NCBI RefSeq assembly: GCF_002797435.1
Contig: NZ_PGEN01000001.1
Span: forward strand, 2,292,501 to 2,356,500
Direction of reading: 5' to 3'
Length of the DNA: 64,000 bases
Origin: Sphingomonas koreensis
Lineage (GTDB): Bacteria > Pseudomonadota > Alphaproteobacteria > Sphingomonadales > Sphingomonadaceae
Below, piece by piece: positions 1 to 8,119 of the stretch. The translations under genes and the position numbers were made by a program. How positions within the stretch are numbered: the first letter of the stretch is position 1; each line of letters starts with the position of its first letter. Below the pieces are notes generated by a model. The model was not told where the DNA came from and did no database searches. It was given only the letters and a program-made list of their open reading frames with translations.

Positions 1-1808
1 ACCGCCGCTTCCGCTCGCACTGGGGCGTCGATCCGGTGGCGCTGGCGCGCATCACCAAGTTCGCATTCGACCATCGCGGCACCGACCGCCGCCTGCAGGG
101 CGCATCGACGATCACCCAGCAGGTCGCGCGCACCATCTTCCTGTCGAACAAATATGATGTCGGCCGCAAGCTGCGCGAGATGGTGCTGGCGCTGGCGCTG
201 GAGCGCAAGTTCACCAAGGACCAGATCCTCGAACTCTATCTGAACAAGGTGTATTTCGGCGGGGGCGCATATGGCATCGATGCCGCCTCGCGCACCTTTT
301 TCGGCCATCCCGCAACCAATCTGACCCTGTCCGAATCCGCGGTGATCGCAGGCCTGGTCAAGGCACCGTCGCGTTATTCGCCCACCGCCGACGCCGAGGC
401 CGCGATCGGCCGCGCGAGCGTGGTGCTCGACGTGATGGTCGAGACCGGCGCGCTCACCCGCGCTCAGGCCGACGCCGCGCGCCCGGCCGAGGTCAAGCTG
501 GCCGCCGCGCCGAAGCAGAACAGCGTGCGCTATTTCACCGACTGGGCGCTGCCCCAGCTCGAGGTGCTGATCGACGAGACCGAAGCGCCGCTCGACGTGT
601 GGACGACGATCGACCTGCGCATGCAGAATGCGGCGACCCAGGCGATCCAGGCCAACACTCCGGCTGGCGCACAGGGTGCGCTGGTCAGCCTCGACCGTGA
701 CGGTGCAGTTCGCGCGATGGTCGGCGGACGCGATTACGTGTCGTCGATCTACAACCGCGCGACCCAGGCGACGCGCCAGCCGGGCTCGGCGTTCAAGCTG
801 TTCGTCTACCTCGCCGCGCTCGAGGCCGGGCACAAGCCGGACGACCAGGTGGTCGATGAGCCGGTGACGATCGGCGGCTGGAGCCCGCGCAACAATTCGG
901 GCCGATTCTCGGGCGAGATGTCGCTGCGATCGGCGTTCGCCTATTCGATCAACACCGTTGCCGCGAAGCTGGGCCAGGAAGTGGGCTTCGGCACCGTTGC
1001 CGACATGGCACGCCGGTTTGGCATCACCACCCCGGTCAACACCCAGCCGGCGATGGTGCTTGGCACCAGCAATGTGCGCCTGATCGACATGACCCGCGCC
1101 TTTGCCTCGGTCGCGAACAAGGGCGTGGGCGTCACCCCCTATGCGATCACCCGAGTCACCGCGAACGGCGCGGTGATCTACCAGCATGAGGTCGACACTT
1201 CGCGCGTGCTGGTCGCTCCCTATGTCGCAGCGCAGATGACCGATCTGATGCAGACTGCGGTCGCCACCGGCAGCGGCAAGGCCGCGCAGATCGGCCGTCC
1301 GGTCGCGGGCAAGACCGGCACCACCACCTCGAACAAGGATGGCTGGTTTCTCGGTTTCTCATCGGGCCTGACCACCGGCGTGTGGATGGGCCGCGACGAT
1401 GCTAAGCGCGTCGGCGGGCTGCAGGGCGGTGCCGCGCCTGCCCGCGCCTTTGCCGCGTTCATGCGCCCTGCGGTCGCCAACCGCCCGGCCGAGGAATTCG
1501 AAACCGAGGTGACGCTGCCCGAATGGCAGATCGAGCCCGACGACGAATCCTATGGCGCGCCCGACAACGCCATTTTCGTCGACGAGGACGGCAATCCGAT
1601 CCCGCGCGAAGAGGCCAATCCCGATGCGGCGCAGGACCCGCCCCACGAAGACGATGGCACGATCGACCAGGACTGGCTCGACCGGATGACCGGGCGGGGC
1701 CAGCGCGATGCGCCGCCGCCGCGCCGCGAGCCCGCCGACCGCGCACCGCCGCGTGACTCCGGACGCGACGGTGCCCGTCCGCTTCAGGAATCGCGGCCGA
1801 ACGAGTGA
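1..1808 (+). CDS. Penicillin-binding protein 1A family, transglycosylase/transpeptidase (5' truncated)
   Basis: Bifunctional peptidoglycan synthase that polymerises glycan strands and cross-links peptides at the inner membrane. The reading frame is open from base 3, and its first residues (RRFRSHWGVD) are the tail of the glycosyltransferase motif ED-x2-F-x3-G. The catalytic Glu and the membrane anchor therefore lie just outside the window. Visible next are STITQQ, then RKLREM...ERKFTKDQILELYLN, completing the family GT51 motifs. The transpeptidase part has S-A-F-K (serine codon near 786), S-I-N and K-T-G-T (from 1311). A Pro/Arg/acid-rich tail of about 70 residues follows and is probably disordered. 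An in-frame GTG at 36 is not the true start. The 3' end overlaps the convergent DUF45 gene by 25 bases. Confidence 0.95.
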   Translation, partial: RRFRSHWGVDPVALARITKFAFDHRGTDRRLQGASTITQQVARTIFLSNKYDVGRKLREMVLALALERKFTKDQILELYLNKVYFGGGAYGIDAASRTFFGHPATNLTLSESAVIAGLVKAPSRYSPTADAEAAIGRASVVLDVMVETGALTRAQADAARPAEVKLAAAPKQNSVRYFTDWALPQLEVLIDETEAPLDVWTTIDLRMQNAATQAIQANTPAGAQGALVSLDRDGAVRAMVGGRDYVSSIYNRATQATRQPGSAFKLFVYLAALEAGHKPDDQVVDEPVTIGGWSPRNNSGRFSGEMSLRSAFAYSINTVAAKLGQEVGFGTVADMARRFGITTPVNTQPAMVLGTSNVRLIDMTRAFASVANKGVGVTPYAITRVTANGAVIYQHEVDTSRVLVAPYVAAQMTDLMQTAVATGSGKAAQIGRPVAGKTGTTTSNKDGWFLGFSSGLTTGVWMGRDDAKRVGGLQGGAAPARAFAAFMRPAVANRPAEEFETEVTLPEWQIEPDDESYGAPDNAIFVDEDGNPIPREEANPDAAQDPPHEDDGTIDQDWLDRMTGRGQRDAPPPRREPADRAPPRDSGRDGARPLQESRPNE

Positions 1809-2458
1809 AGCCGCATCGCGTTGGTGCGTAGCCAGGCCCGCTCGCGGGCGGGATCCTTGCCGTAGATCTGCCGGACAACCGCGTGGAAGGCCGGACTGTG
1901 ATTCATATGGACGCGGTGCGCGACCTCGTGCGCGACGGTGGCGCGGCGGACGGCAGGGGGAGCGAGGATCAGCCGCCAGCTGTAGCGGATGACGCCCGAT
2001 GACGCGCAGCTGCCCCAGCGTCCCGAAGGATCGCCGATCGCGACGCGGGCGACGGTGACGCCTGCGAGCGCTGCATATTCGGCAGTCTCGGTGCTGAGCG
2101 TATCGAGCGCGGTCTTGCGAAGCCAACGCTCGATACGGCGCTCATAACCCTCACGCGGGCCGCCAGCGATCAGTTGCCCATCGTCGAGCACGGGCGTGCG
2201 CGGAAAGCCGCTATCCCAGCCCAGCCCGATCTCCTCGCCCAGATACAGGATCGTCGCCCCCGGCGCGAAGGGCACGGGTACGGCTCGGCGCTCCAGCGCG
2301 CGCGCGATCCATTCATGCTGCTGCTGTGCCCAACGCATCGCTTCCCCCATCGGTGCGCGGGGCGGGAGGGTAAGCCGAACCTGGCCGGTGGCATTATCGA
2401 CCGAGAGCTTCATCCGCCGCGCACGCGGATGGCGGACGACCTCGATCGGATGGCTCAC
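1784..2458 (-). CDS. YgjP/DUF45-type zinc metallopeptidase
   Basis: Predicted 224-residue zinc-dependent peptidase-like protein of the YgjP (DUF45, M48-related) family. The metal site is plain: HEVAH at residues 177-181, then an N-H-S motif with His187 as likely third ligand. The family hallmark R-W-G-S-C lies at about 147-151. The cellular role of these proteins is not well known. The gene is last in a minus-strand run after the SCO1 and UPF0260 genes. Its start overlaps the upstream stop by four bases, so translational coupling is likely. The 3' end overlaps the convergent penicillin-binding protein gene. Confidence 0.88.
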   Translation of the reverse strand: MSHPIEVVRHPRARRMKLSVDNATGQVRLTLPPRAPMGEAMRWAQQQHEWIARALERRAVPVPFAPGATILYLGEEIGLGWDSGFPRTPVLDDGQLIAGGPREGYERRIERWLRKTALDTLSTETAEYAALAGVTVARVAIGDPSGRWGSCASSGVIRYSWRLILAPPAVRRATVAHEVAHRVHMNHSPAFHAVVRQIYGKDPARERAWLRTNAMRLHSFGRDS

Positions 2459-2826
2459 AACAGCCTGTCGACCATGTGATGCTCGAGATCACCCGCGACG
2501 TCCTCGGAAATCGTCCAGCCGCGCACCGATTCGCCGGCGGCGTGCACTGCCTCGCGATCCCCGCTCACCAGATAGTGCCAATGGGGCAGCGGCTCGTCAT
2601 TCGCACGCAGGCGATAGGCACAGGTGCGCGGCAGCCAGGCGATGTCCTCGACATTGCTGGCGGTGAGCCGGACGCATTCGGCGACATAAGCGCGGCGGTG
2701 TTTGTAATCGCTGCAGAAGCCGGTCTGGCGGTCGAGCAGGCGGCAGGCGACGTTGGTCGCATAGACATCGCCCGTGTCCTCGTCCTCGATCTTGTGCAGG
2801 CAGCATTTGCCGCAGCCGTCGCACAA
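2455..2826 (-). CDS. UPF0260 (YcgN-like) cysteine-cluster protein
   Basis: Small cysteine-rich protein of the UPF0260/YcgN family, probably binding a metal or Fe-S centre; function unknown. The N-terminal C-D-G-C-G-K-C-C-L-H-K motif and the later C-R-L-L-D, C-S-D-Y and R-T-C-A-Y-R-L segments fit the family. The first usual start codon is TTG at 2826. Family-like sequence continues upstream in frame (T-P-F-W-E-Q ... Q-W-E-A-L-C-D-G-C) to about 2880, with no ATG, GTG or TTG. The real start is therefore probably a rare codon (CTG at 2892 or ATA at 2883) at the SCO1 stop. The coordinates give the conservative TTG start. Confidence 0.85.
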   Translation of the reverse strand: MCDGCGKCCLHKIEDEDTGDVYATNVACRLLDRQTGFCSDYKHRRAYVAECVRLTASNVEDIAWLPRTCAYRLRANDEPLPHWHYLVSGDREAVHAAGESVRGWTISEDVAGDLEHHMVDRLL

Positions 2827-2879
2827 TGCCTCCCACTGTGCGCGGTCAAGCGTCGAGAGCGGCTGCTCCCAGAAGGGCG

Positions 2880-3473
2880 TTATCCGATCCAGCGCTCGAT
2901 CTCCGCGACGATCGCCTGCGGGTTCTGATCCTGCGGCAGCAACGCAATCGGCTCACCCTTGGGGCCGATCAGATAGGCCTGGCGGCCATGGTCCATCAGA
3001 TAGCCGCTCGGCGTCTCGCGCTTGGCATAGGGAACGCGATAGACCTTGGCCGCGGCATCGACCTGCGCCGGGGTGCCCGTGAGGCCGACCATGCGCGGAT
3101 GGAAAGCGGCGGCGAATTCCTTGACCACCTTGGGCGTATCGCGCGCGGGATCGATCGTGACAAAGATCGGCACGATCTGTTCCGAGAGCTTGGGATTGCT
3201 CTTGTCGAGAAGCTTCATCGCGCCGCCGATATTCTGGACGTCCACGGGGCAGACATCGGGGCAGAAGGTGTAGCCGAAATACATGATCCGGTACTTGCCG
3301 GTGAAATCGCTGTCCTTCACCGTCTTGCCGTCGCCATTCACCAGCGTGAACGGACCACCGATCGAAGCGCCGGCGAGGGGTGCGTCGGCAAGCGACTTGC
3401 TGCCGGACGTGCCTCCACCGCAACTGACGAGGGCGAAAGCAAGGGCAAGGGCGGGGATAAGCAACCTGTTCAT
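2880..3473 (-). CDS. SCO1/SenC copper chaperone lipoprotein
   Basis: Thioredoxin-fold copper chaperone of the SCO1/SenC family, expected to help assemble the CuA site of cytochrome c oxidase on the periplasmic face. The 197-residue product opens with a lipoprotein signal ending at a lipobox (A-L-V-S-C, Cys18). The copper-binding C-P-D-V-C lies at 71-75 and the partner His at 162 (M-D-H). ATG at 3473 is chosen because the signal peptide begins there; an in-frame start at 3512 would add an uncharged leader with no function. It heads the minus-strand run with the UPF0260 and DUF45 genes and is divergent from the ankyrin gene across 71 bases. Confidence 0.92.
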   Translation of the reverse strand: MNRLLIPALALAFALVSCGGGTSGSKSLADAPLAGASIGGPFTLVNGDGKTVKDSDFTGKYRIMYFGYTFCPDVCPVDVQNIGGAMKLLDKSNPKLSEQIVPIFVTIDPARDTPKVVKEFAAAFHPRMVGLTGTPAQVDAAAKVYRVPYAKRETPSGYLMDHGRQAYLIGPKGEPIALLPQDQNPQAIVAEIERWIG

Positions 3474-3544
3474 GGCGCCGCCCGCAATGATCTGATACGG
3501 GGCAGGTTGCAAGGTTTCCCAGTCATCAGGGGCATCGTCCGATC

Positions 3545-4144
3545 ATGTCTTTCCGTCCGTCCCGGCCCGTTTTTGCCGCGGCGCTGCTCGCGCTGGCGCT
3601 TCCGGTGGCCGCTCAGCAATTTTCCGACAGCTACAATTTCCTGAAGGCCGTGCGCGATCAGGACGGCAACAAGGTGACCGAGTTTCTCAATCAGCCCGGT
3701 CAGACGATCGTCAACGCCAGGGACGAGAAGGGCGAAGCGGCGATCCATATCGTCGCCAAGCGTCGCGACTATACCTATCTGAATTTCATCCTCGCGCGCG
3801 GCGGGAATATCAATTTGCAGGACGGGGCGGGGAACAGCGCGCTGATGCTCGCCGTCGAAGCGAACTGGCCCGAGGGCGTGACGCTGCTGCTGTCCAAACG
3901 CGCCAATATCAACCTCGCCAACAATGGCGGCGAAACTCCGCTGATGCGTGCCGTGCAGCGCCGCGACGTCGACATGGTCCGCACACTCCTCAACGCCAAG
4001 GCCGATCCCGACCAGCGAGACCGGCTGGCCGGCATGAACGCTCGCGATTACGCGGCGCGGGACACGCGCTCACCCACGATCGCGCAGCTGCTCAAGGATG
4101 CGCCCGCTATTCAGAAGCGCGCGGTTTCAGGACCGAGCTTCTAG
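3545..4144 (+). CDS. Exported ankyrin-repeat protein
   Basis: A 199-residue protein with a cleavable signal peptide (about residues 1-24, ending A-V-A-A-Q-Q) followed by three to four ankyrin repeats over about 45-165. The repeats show the usual D-x-x-G-x-x-A-L and G-x-T-P-L-M-x-A-x-x patterns (for example G-G-E-T-P-L-M-R-A-V). Ankyrin repeats mediate protein-protein contacts; the export signal places this one in the periplasm. No enzymatic domain is visible. It is divergent from the SCO1 gene and convergent with mmcB seven bases downstream. Its partner is unknown. Confidence 0.9.
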   Translation: MSFRPSRPVFAAALLALALPVAAQQFSDSYNFLKAVRDQDGNKVTEFLNQPGQTIVNARDEKGEAAIHIVAKRRDYTYLNFILARGGNINLQDGAGNSALMLAVEANWPEGVTLLLSKRANINLANNGGETPLMRAVQRRDVDMVRTLLNAKADPDQRDRLAGMNARDYAARDTRSPTIAQLLKDAPAIQKRAVSGPSF

Positions 4145-4151
4145 GCGCAGC

Positions 4152-4646
4152 TCAGCCGATACTCTCGGCATCAGGATCGGTCAGGGCAATCACCCGGCGC
4201 GCGGCGCGGCGCGCGAAGGCGAGCGTGCATTTGCGTCGCGCCGCACTGGCGAGCGGAACCGTCTTCGCTTCCCGCAGGATCGCCGCGTCATAGCGATCGG
4301 CGACGATGATCCCGGCACGCTCGGGCAGGAAGCCCGGCGTTTCGAGCGGCGTGAGGTCGAATCCGGCGGGAACGGCCCAGAAGAAACGGTCGCAATGGGC
4401 GAGATAGTCCGTCCATTTGCCGTCGCCCATCAGATCGGTTCGCGACACCTTGACCTCGACGATCACCACCTCGCCACGCGCATTGAGCGCCATCAGATCA
4501 GCGCGGCGGCCGTCGCCCAGCGGCACTTCGGCCATCGCCACGCAATCATGACGAAGCAGCATGCGGCACGCGCCGCGCGTTACCTCAGCCGTGAGCTGGA
4601 CAGCCGCATGGGGCAGCGATTCGGCAGCAGGGATGGTGGACGCCAT
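4152..4646 (-). CDS. mmcB: MmcB family DNA repair protein
   Basis: A 164-residue member of the alphaproteobacterial MmcB family (formerly DUF1052), associated with DNA-damage tolerance in Caulobacter. The product shows the family core G-D-G-R-R-A-D-L-M-A-L, then V-I-V-E-V-K, consistent with a PD-(D/E)xK nuclease-like fold, and the later H-C-D-R-F-F-W-A-V-P-A-G-F-D and I-V-A-D-R-Y-D-A-A-I stretches. The length is normal. The gene stands alone between the ankyrin gene and the cell-wall hydrolase. No LexA box was identified by eye upstream. Confidence 0.88.
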   Translation of the reverse strand: MASTIPAAESLPHAAVQLTAEVTRGACRMLLRHDCVAMAEVPLGDGRRADLMALNARGEVVIVEVKVSRTDLMGDGKWTDYLAHCDRFFWAVPAGFDLTPLETPGFLPERAGIIVADRYDAAILREAKTVPLASAARRKCTLAFARRAARRVIALTDPDAESIG

Positions 4647-4705
4647 CCCCGCTGCCTAGAACATTTGTCGAACGAACGAAACCCTTGAGGGGCTGCTCAC
4701 TGCGA

Positions 4706-5362
4706 TCAGCGGTAGAAGATGTGGTTGCCGACGCTGCCGACGCGTGCGCGGCGCCAGCCGGGCGAAACATGGCGGGCATGGAAATAGAGCGCGCTCGAGA
4801 CCTTGCTGTCCCACATGTCGCCGCGGGCAACCTTAGCGACGGCGAGCGCGGTCTTCCATGCGCGGGCGCCCTCGGGCGGCTGCGGCAGCTGGCCGCCGCG
4901 GACGAACGAGAACTGGCCGCGCTGCTTGAGCACGCCGCACACACTGCTCGGGAAACGGCCCGACTCGGTACGGTTGAGGATCACCTCGGCCACGGCGAGC
5001 TGGCCTTCCAACGGCTCACCCTTCGATTCATAGTAGATGCCGATGGCGAGGCAGTTGAGCTCGTCGTCGTCGATGGCGAGCGGCTGCGCAGCGACCGCGG
5101 CGGCAAGCGACGCGTAATCGGCATCGTCGCCATCATCGACAAGCGTCTGGAGCTCGGCTTTGGCAGGGGCAGCCGGCGCATCGATCTCAAGATCGGCAAG
5201 CGCTTCGGCCATGGTCGGAACCTGTTGCGGTTCCGGCGTGTTATTGCTGACAGGCTGCGCGGTTTCGGCTTGCCGGGCCACACCCGGAGCGGTCGCGCCG
5301 ATGCCTGCGGCAAAGGCAAGTGTCACAGCCGCGACAATCGCGGCGCGAGCGGAAAAGGTCAT
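4706..5362 (-). CDS. SleB-type cell wall hydrolase
   Basis: A 218-residue exported hydrolase with a C-terminal Hydrolase_2/SleB domain. It is predicted to cleave peptidoglycan, probably as a lytic transglycosylase acting on the sacculus. An N-terminal hydrophobic signal (about 1-28) is followed by a low-complexity linker to about residue 105. The catalytic domain has C-L-A-I-G-I-Y-Y-E-S-K-G-E-P with the likely catalytic Glu, then A-V-A-E-V-I-L-N-R, and ends near A-L-Y-F-H-A. Related proteins are common in sphingomonads. About 165 bases upstream have no gene; no convincing promoter could be picked by eye. Confidence 0.9.
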   Translation of the reverse strand: MTFSARAAIVAAVTLAFAAGIGATAPGVARQAETAQPVSNNTPEPQQVPTMAEALADLEIDAPAAPAKAELQTLVDDGDDADYASLAAAVAAQPLAIDDDELNCLAIGIYYESKGEPLEGQLAVAEVILNRTESGRFPSSVCGVLKQRGQFSFVRGGQLPQPPEGARAWKTALAVAKVARGDMWDSKVSSALYFHARHVSPGWRRARVGSVGNHIFYR

Positions 5363-5527
5363 TCAACTTCGATACTATGCGGTTGGCGCGCGATCCGGTC
5401 CGTTTCCTTGCTATAAACAAAGGACCGGTCGGGCTTTCCCCCCGACTGCGTAACCGGCGGCTTCACACCCCGACGGCACAACGCTACTTAAACGTGCGCG
5501 AGCCTCTGGCCAAATGGTTACGGAGTG

Positions 5528-5866
5528 TCAACCAGTTGTGAGCGTTTCAGCGGCGAACCGTTCCGCCCCCGCGATATCCAGTTCGACCACCCACAGGTCC
5601 GAATCGCGGCTCCGGCGGCGGTGCCAATAGTCGGAAATGGCAGCTTCTCCGGTGAGTTCGGCAGGGCCGGAGCGGACGAGCGCAGGCTTGCCGTCCGGGC
5701 CGATTCCGCGCTCGAGGAAGGCGGGATTCTCACCGCGATCGAGCGTCAGGACCAGGATCGCCCCGGCTTCGGCATCCCCCTTGGCCAGCACCATCGCGCT
5801 TCCGCCCGCCGCATTGACCCGCCGGACGAGCGCGTTGACGAGCAGGCCGGCGGCGAGCCGCGCCAT
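5528..5866 (-). CDS. DUF1491 family protein
   Basis: A 112-residue protein matching the alphaproteobacterial DUF1491 family: basic N-terminus (V-N-A-L-V-R-R-V-N-A-A-G-G), then A-M-V-L-A-K-G-D-A-E-A-G-A-I-L-V, and a W-V-V-E-L-D segment near the end. Function unknown. Its start overlaps the stop of the thioesterase gene, so it is the last gene of the hpf-ptsN-thioesterase run and is probably co-translated. No signal peptide or membrane segment is visible. Confidence 0.85.
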   Translation of the reverse strand: MARLAAGLLVNALVRRVNAAGGSAMVLAKGDAEAGAILVLTLDRGENPAFLERGIGPDGKPALVRSGPAELTGEAAISDYWHRRRSRDSDLWVVELDIAGAERFAAETLTTG

Positions 5867-6327
5867 CAGGGGCGGTAGCCGGGAAGGCCGGCGAGCGGAA
5901 TGCGCGATTTCATGAAGGTGCCGGTGCCGCGCGCCGCTTCCTCGCCATCGGCATCGATCAGCCGCGCTTCGGCCACGAATACACGGCGCTGTCCGCTGAC
6001 CCAGCGCCCCTCGGCGATCACCGGCCCCGGCCCGAGCGGGCGGGTGAAAAGCAGGTTGAATGCGGTGGTGAGCAGGAAGCGGTCGGTGACCAGGCTGTTG
6101 CAGGCGTAGAAGGCAGCGTCGTCCAGCATCTTGAAGTAGCTGGTGCCGTGCGCTGCGCCGCCGGCATGGAAATGCCGTTCATCGATGGTGAAATAGATCC
6201 GCGCCTGCCCCGCGGACGGAATCTCCAGGCGCGAATCGAACAGCTGGTTGATCGGCGCCGCCGCGTAGAGCGATTCAAGCGCACGGTAATGCGCCTCGGC
6301 CCCGACCGGTTCAGGCGGCTGCGTCAC
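5866..6327 (-). CDS. PaaI-like hotdog-fold thioesterase
   Basis: A 153-residue single-domain hotdog protein, probably an acyl-CoA thioesterase of the PaaI/YbgC type. The helix motif H-F-H-A-G-G-A-A-H-G-T-S-Y-F-K-M-L-D-D-A-A is the usual active-site region, followed by strands F-N-L-L-F-T-R-P-L and R-R-V-F-V-A-E-A-R-L. The substrate cannot be named. The gene overlaps ptsN upstream by 17 bases and DUF1491 downstream by one base, which supports a single transcript. Confidence 0.85.
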   Translation of the reverse strand: MTQPPEPVGAEAHYRALESLYAAAPINQLFDSRLEIPSAGQARIYFTIDERHFHAGGAAHGTSYFKMLDDAAFYACNSLVTDRFLLTTAFNLLFTRPLGPGPVIAEGRWVSGQRRVFVAEARLIDADGEEAARGTGTFMKSRIPLAGLPGYRP

Positions 6328-6781
6328 GCGACTCCGTCCCCGCGAGCAGCGCGTAGAGCGCGTCTGCCGATCCGGCCCCGCGCAGCTTGGCGGTGAAGAC
6401 GCGATCGCGCAGCCGTCGCGAGACCCGCGCCAGTGCCTTCAGATGCTCGCCCCCCGCATCGGGGGGAGAAAGCAGGGCGAAGACCAGATCGACCGGCAGA
6501 TCATCGACCGAGGCGAAGTCGAGCGGCTTGTCGAGCCGGATGAACAACCCGCGCACGCCCGCAAGCCCGGCGATCTTGCCATGGGGAATGGCGATCCCGC
6601 CGCCAAAACCGGTCGAGCCGAGCTTCTCGCGCGCGGCCAGCCGCTCGGTCACCTCGGCGGCATCGAGGCCATAGGCCTTGGCCGCGGCCTCGCCGAGCAG
6701 CGCGAAGAGTTTCTTCTTGCTGCCCGCCGGGGTTCCCGAGCCCACGGCTTCGGGTTTCAACAGATCGCCCAGATCGTTCAT
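6311..6781 (-). CDS. ptsN: PTS-Ntr phosphocarrier EIIA
   Basis: EIIA component of the nitrogen-related phosphotransferase system, a cytoplasmic regulator that accepts phosphate from NPr and is not a sugar transporter. The 156-residue protein has the EIIA-Ntr pattern R-E-K-L-G-S-T-G-F-G-G-G-I-A-I-P-H-G-K, with the phosphorylated His in I-P-H-G-K (about residue 71), and later P-V-D-L-V-F-A-L-L-S-P-P. It follows hpf by ten bases, the usual proteobacterial pairing. The rpoN gene that often precedes this pair is absent here; dnaQ is upstream instead. Confidence 0.93.
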   Translation of the reverse strand: MNDLGDLLKPEAVGSGTPAGSKKKLFALLGEAAAKAYGLDAAEVTERLAAREKLGSTGFGGGIAIPHGKIAGLAGVRGLFIRLDKPLDFASVDDLPVDLVFALLSPPDAGGEHLKALARVSRRLRDRVFTAKLRGAGSADALYALLAGTESRDAAA

Positions 6782-6791
6782 CGTGCGGTGG

Positions 6792-7385
6792 TCAGGCGGC
6801 CCGGTTGGGCTCGACCCATCCGATCGTTCCGTCCGCGCGGCGATAGACCATGTTGTAATTGCCGGTGCCGCTGTTCTTGAACAGCAGCGCGTTGGTGTTG
6901 CGCAGATCGAGCATCATCACCGCGTCGGACACGCTGGCGTCGGGCACGTCAACCCGCGTCTCGGCGATCACGGGGGGCGCATCGACGACGTCTTCCTCTT
7001 CCTCGTCGAGCTGGAAGACGGTGTAGCCCGCGTCATAGGCGCCATCGAACGCCGCCTGGGCATGGCCGTTGTTGCGGTCCTTGAGGCGGCGGGTGTAGCG
7101 GCGCAGCTGCTTCTCGATCTTGTCGGCGGCGCCGTCAAAGGCGAGATGCGCTTCGGGCGCGGCATGCGAGCCCTTGAGCACCAGGCCCTGCATGACATGC
7201 GCAACGATGTCGCAGGTGAAGCCGTAGTCATGCGGCCCCTTGCCGAAGGTCACCTGAGCCGAAATTGCGCGGGAGAAATATTTGTCGGCGATACCCTGGA
7301 GCCGGTCTTCCACGTGCTGCCGGATGGCGTTGCCCGTATCGACCCGATGACCCGAAACCCGGATATCCATATCTTCCTCCGTCAA
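6792..7385 (-). CDS. hpf: Ribosome hibernation promoting factor, long form
   Basis: A 197-residue long-form HPF/RaiA protein that binds the 30S decoding region and drives formation of inactive 100S ribosomes in stationary phase. The N-terminal S30AE domain (about 1-105) starts D-I-R-V-S-G-H-R-V-D-T-G-N-A-I and includes the F-G-K-G-P-H-D-Y segment. An acidic linker follows. The C-terminal dimerisation domain (about 140-197) ends V-Y-R-R-A-D-G-T-I-G-W. The length is normal for the long form. It is the first gene of the hpf-ptsN-thioesterase-DUF1491 run, 34 bases after dnaQ. Confidence 0.93.
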   Translation of the reverse strand: MTEEDMDIRVSGHRVDTGNAIRQHVEDRLQGIADKYFSRAISAQVTFGKGPHDYGFTCDIVAHVMQGLVLKGSHAAPEAHLAFDGAADKIEKQLRRYTRRLKDRNNGHAQAAFDGAYDAGYTVFQLDEEEEDVVDAPPVIAETRVDVPDASVSDAVMMLDLRNTNALLFKNSGTGNYNMVYRRADGTIGWVEPNRAA

Positions 7386-7419
7386 TATGAGCAGCAGCTA
7401 GGAACGCACGCGGCAGCCG

Positions 7420-8112
7420 TCAACCGGCTGCCGGATTGCCCCAAAGCGGCTCCTCGAACCCGGCCATAAACGCCGAATGGCGGGCCAGTTCCTCATCGCT
7501 CGGCACAAAAACCCGTGCCGGGCGCGCGTTGCTCTTCACCGCGGCGGCCTCCACCCGCTCGCTCGCCGCTGCAGCCTCTACCGCGAGGCCCAGCGTGATC
7601 TGCCGTCCGCCGGTCAGCTCGATGAACACCTGCGCCAGCAGCTGCGCGTCGAGCAGCGCGCCATGCAGCTCGCGCGCCGAAAGATCGATGCCGTAACGCA
7701 CGCACAGCGCATCCAGCGTGTGCTTCGCGCCGGGATGCTTCGCGCGCGCCATGGTCAGCGTATCGACGATGCGCTCCACCTGGAGCAGCGGGCGCCCGCA
7801 AGCACCCAGCTCGCCGTTGATAAAGCCAAAATCGAACATCGCATTGTGCGCGATCAGCGGGCAATCACCCAGAAACTCGATCAGCTCGTCGCAAACCTCG
7901 GGAAAGCGCGGCTTGTCGGCCAGAAAGGCTTCGGAAAGGCCGTGCACCGCGAACGCCTCAACCGGCATGTCGCGATCGGGATTGAGGTAGCGATGGAAGC
8001 TGCGACCGGTAGGTACGCGGTTCACCAGCTCGACACAGCCGATCTCCACCAGCCGGTGCCCTGCATTGAAGCTGAGGCCGGTGGTTTCGGTATCGAACAC
8101 GATTTCCCGCAT
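7420..8112 (-). CDS. dnaQ: DNA polymerase III epsilon subunit (proofreading exonuclease)
   Basis: 3'-5' proofreading exonuclease of the replicative polymerase. The 230-residue product has Exo I at the N-terminus (V-F-D-T-E-T-T-G-L, Asp7 and Glu9), Exo II H-N-A-M-F-D-F-G-F (about 98-106) and Exo III H-G-A-L-L-D-A (about 158-164), a complete DEDDh set. A C-terminal tail after about 185 would carry the alpha-subunit contact. It lies seven bases after coaE and is last in the minus-strand series starting at the kinase/pyrophosphorylase gene next to the origin. Confidence 0.95.
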   Translation of the reverse strand: MREIVFDTETTGLSFNAGHRLVEIGCVELVNRVPTGRSFHRYLNPDRDMPVEAFAVHGLSEAFLADKPRFPEVCDELIEFLGDCPLIAHNAMFDFGFINGELGACGRPLLQVERIVDTLTMARAKHPGAKHTLDALCVRYGIDLSARELHGALLDAQLLAQVFIELTGGRQITLGLAVEAAAASERVEAAAVKSNARPARVFVPSDEELARHSAFMAGFEEPLWGNPAAG

Positions 8113-8119
8113 GAGCTGA

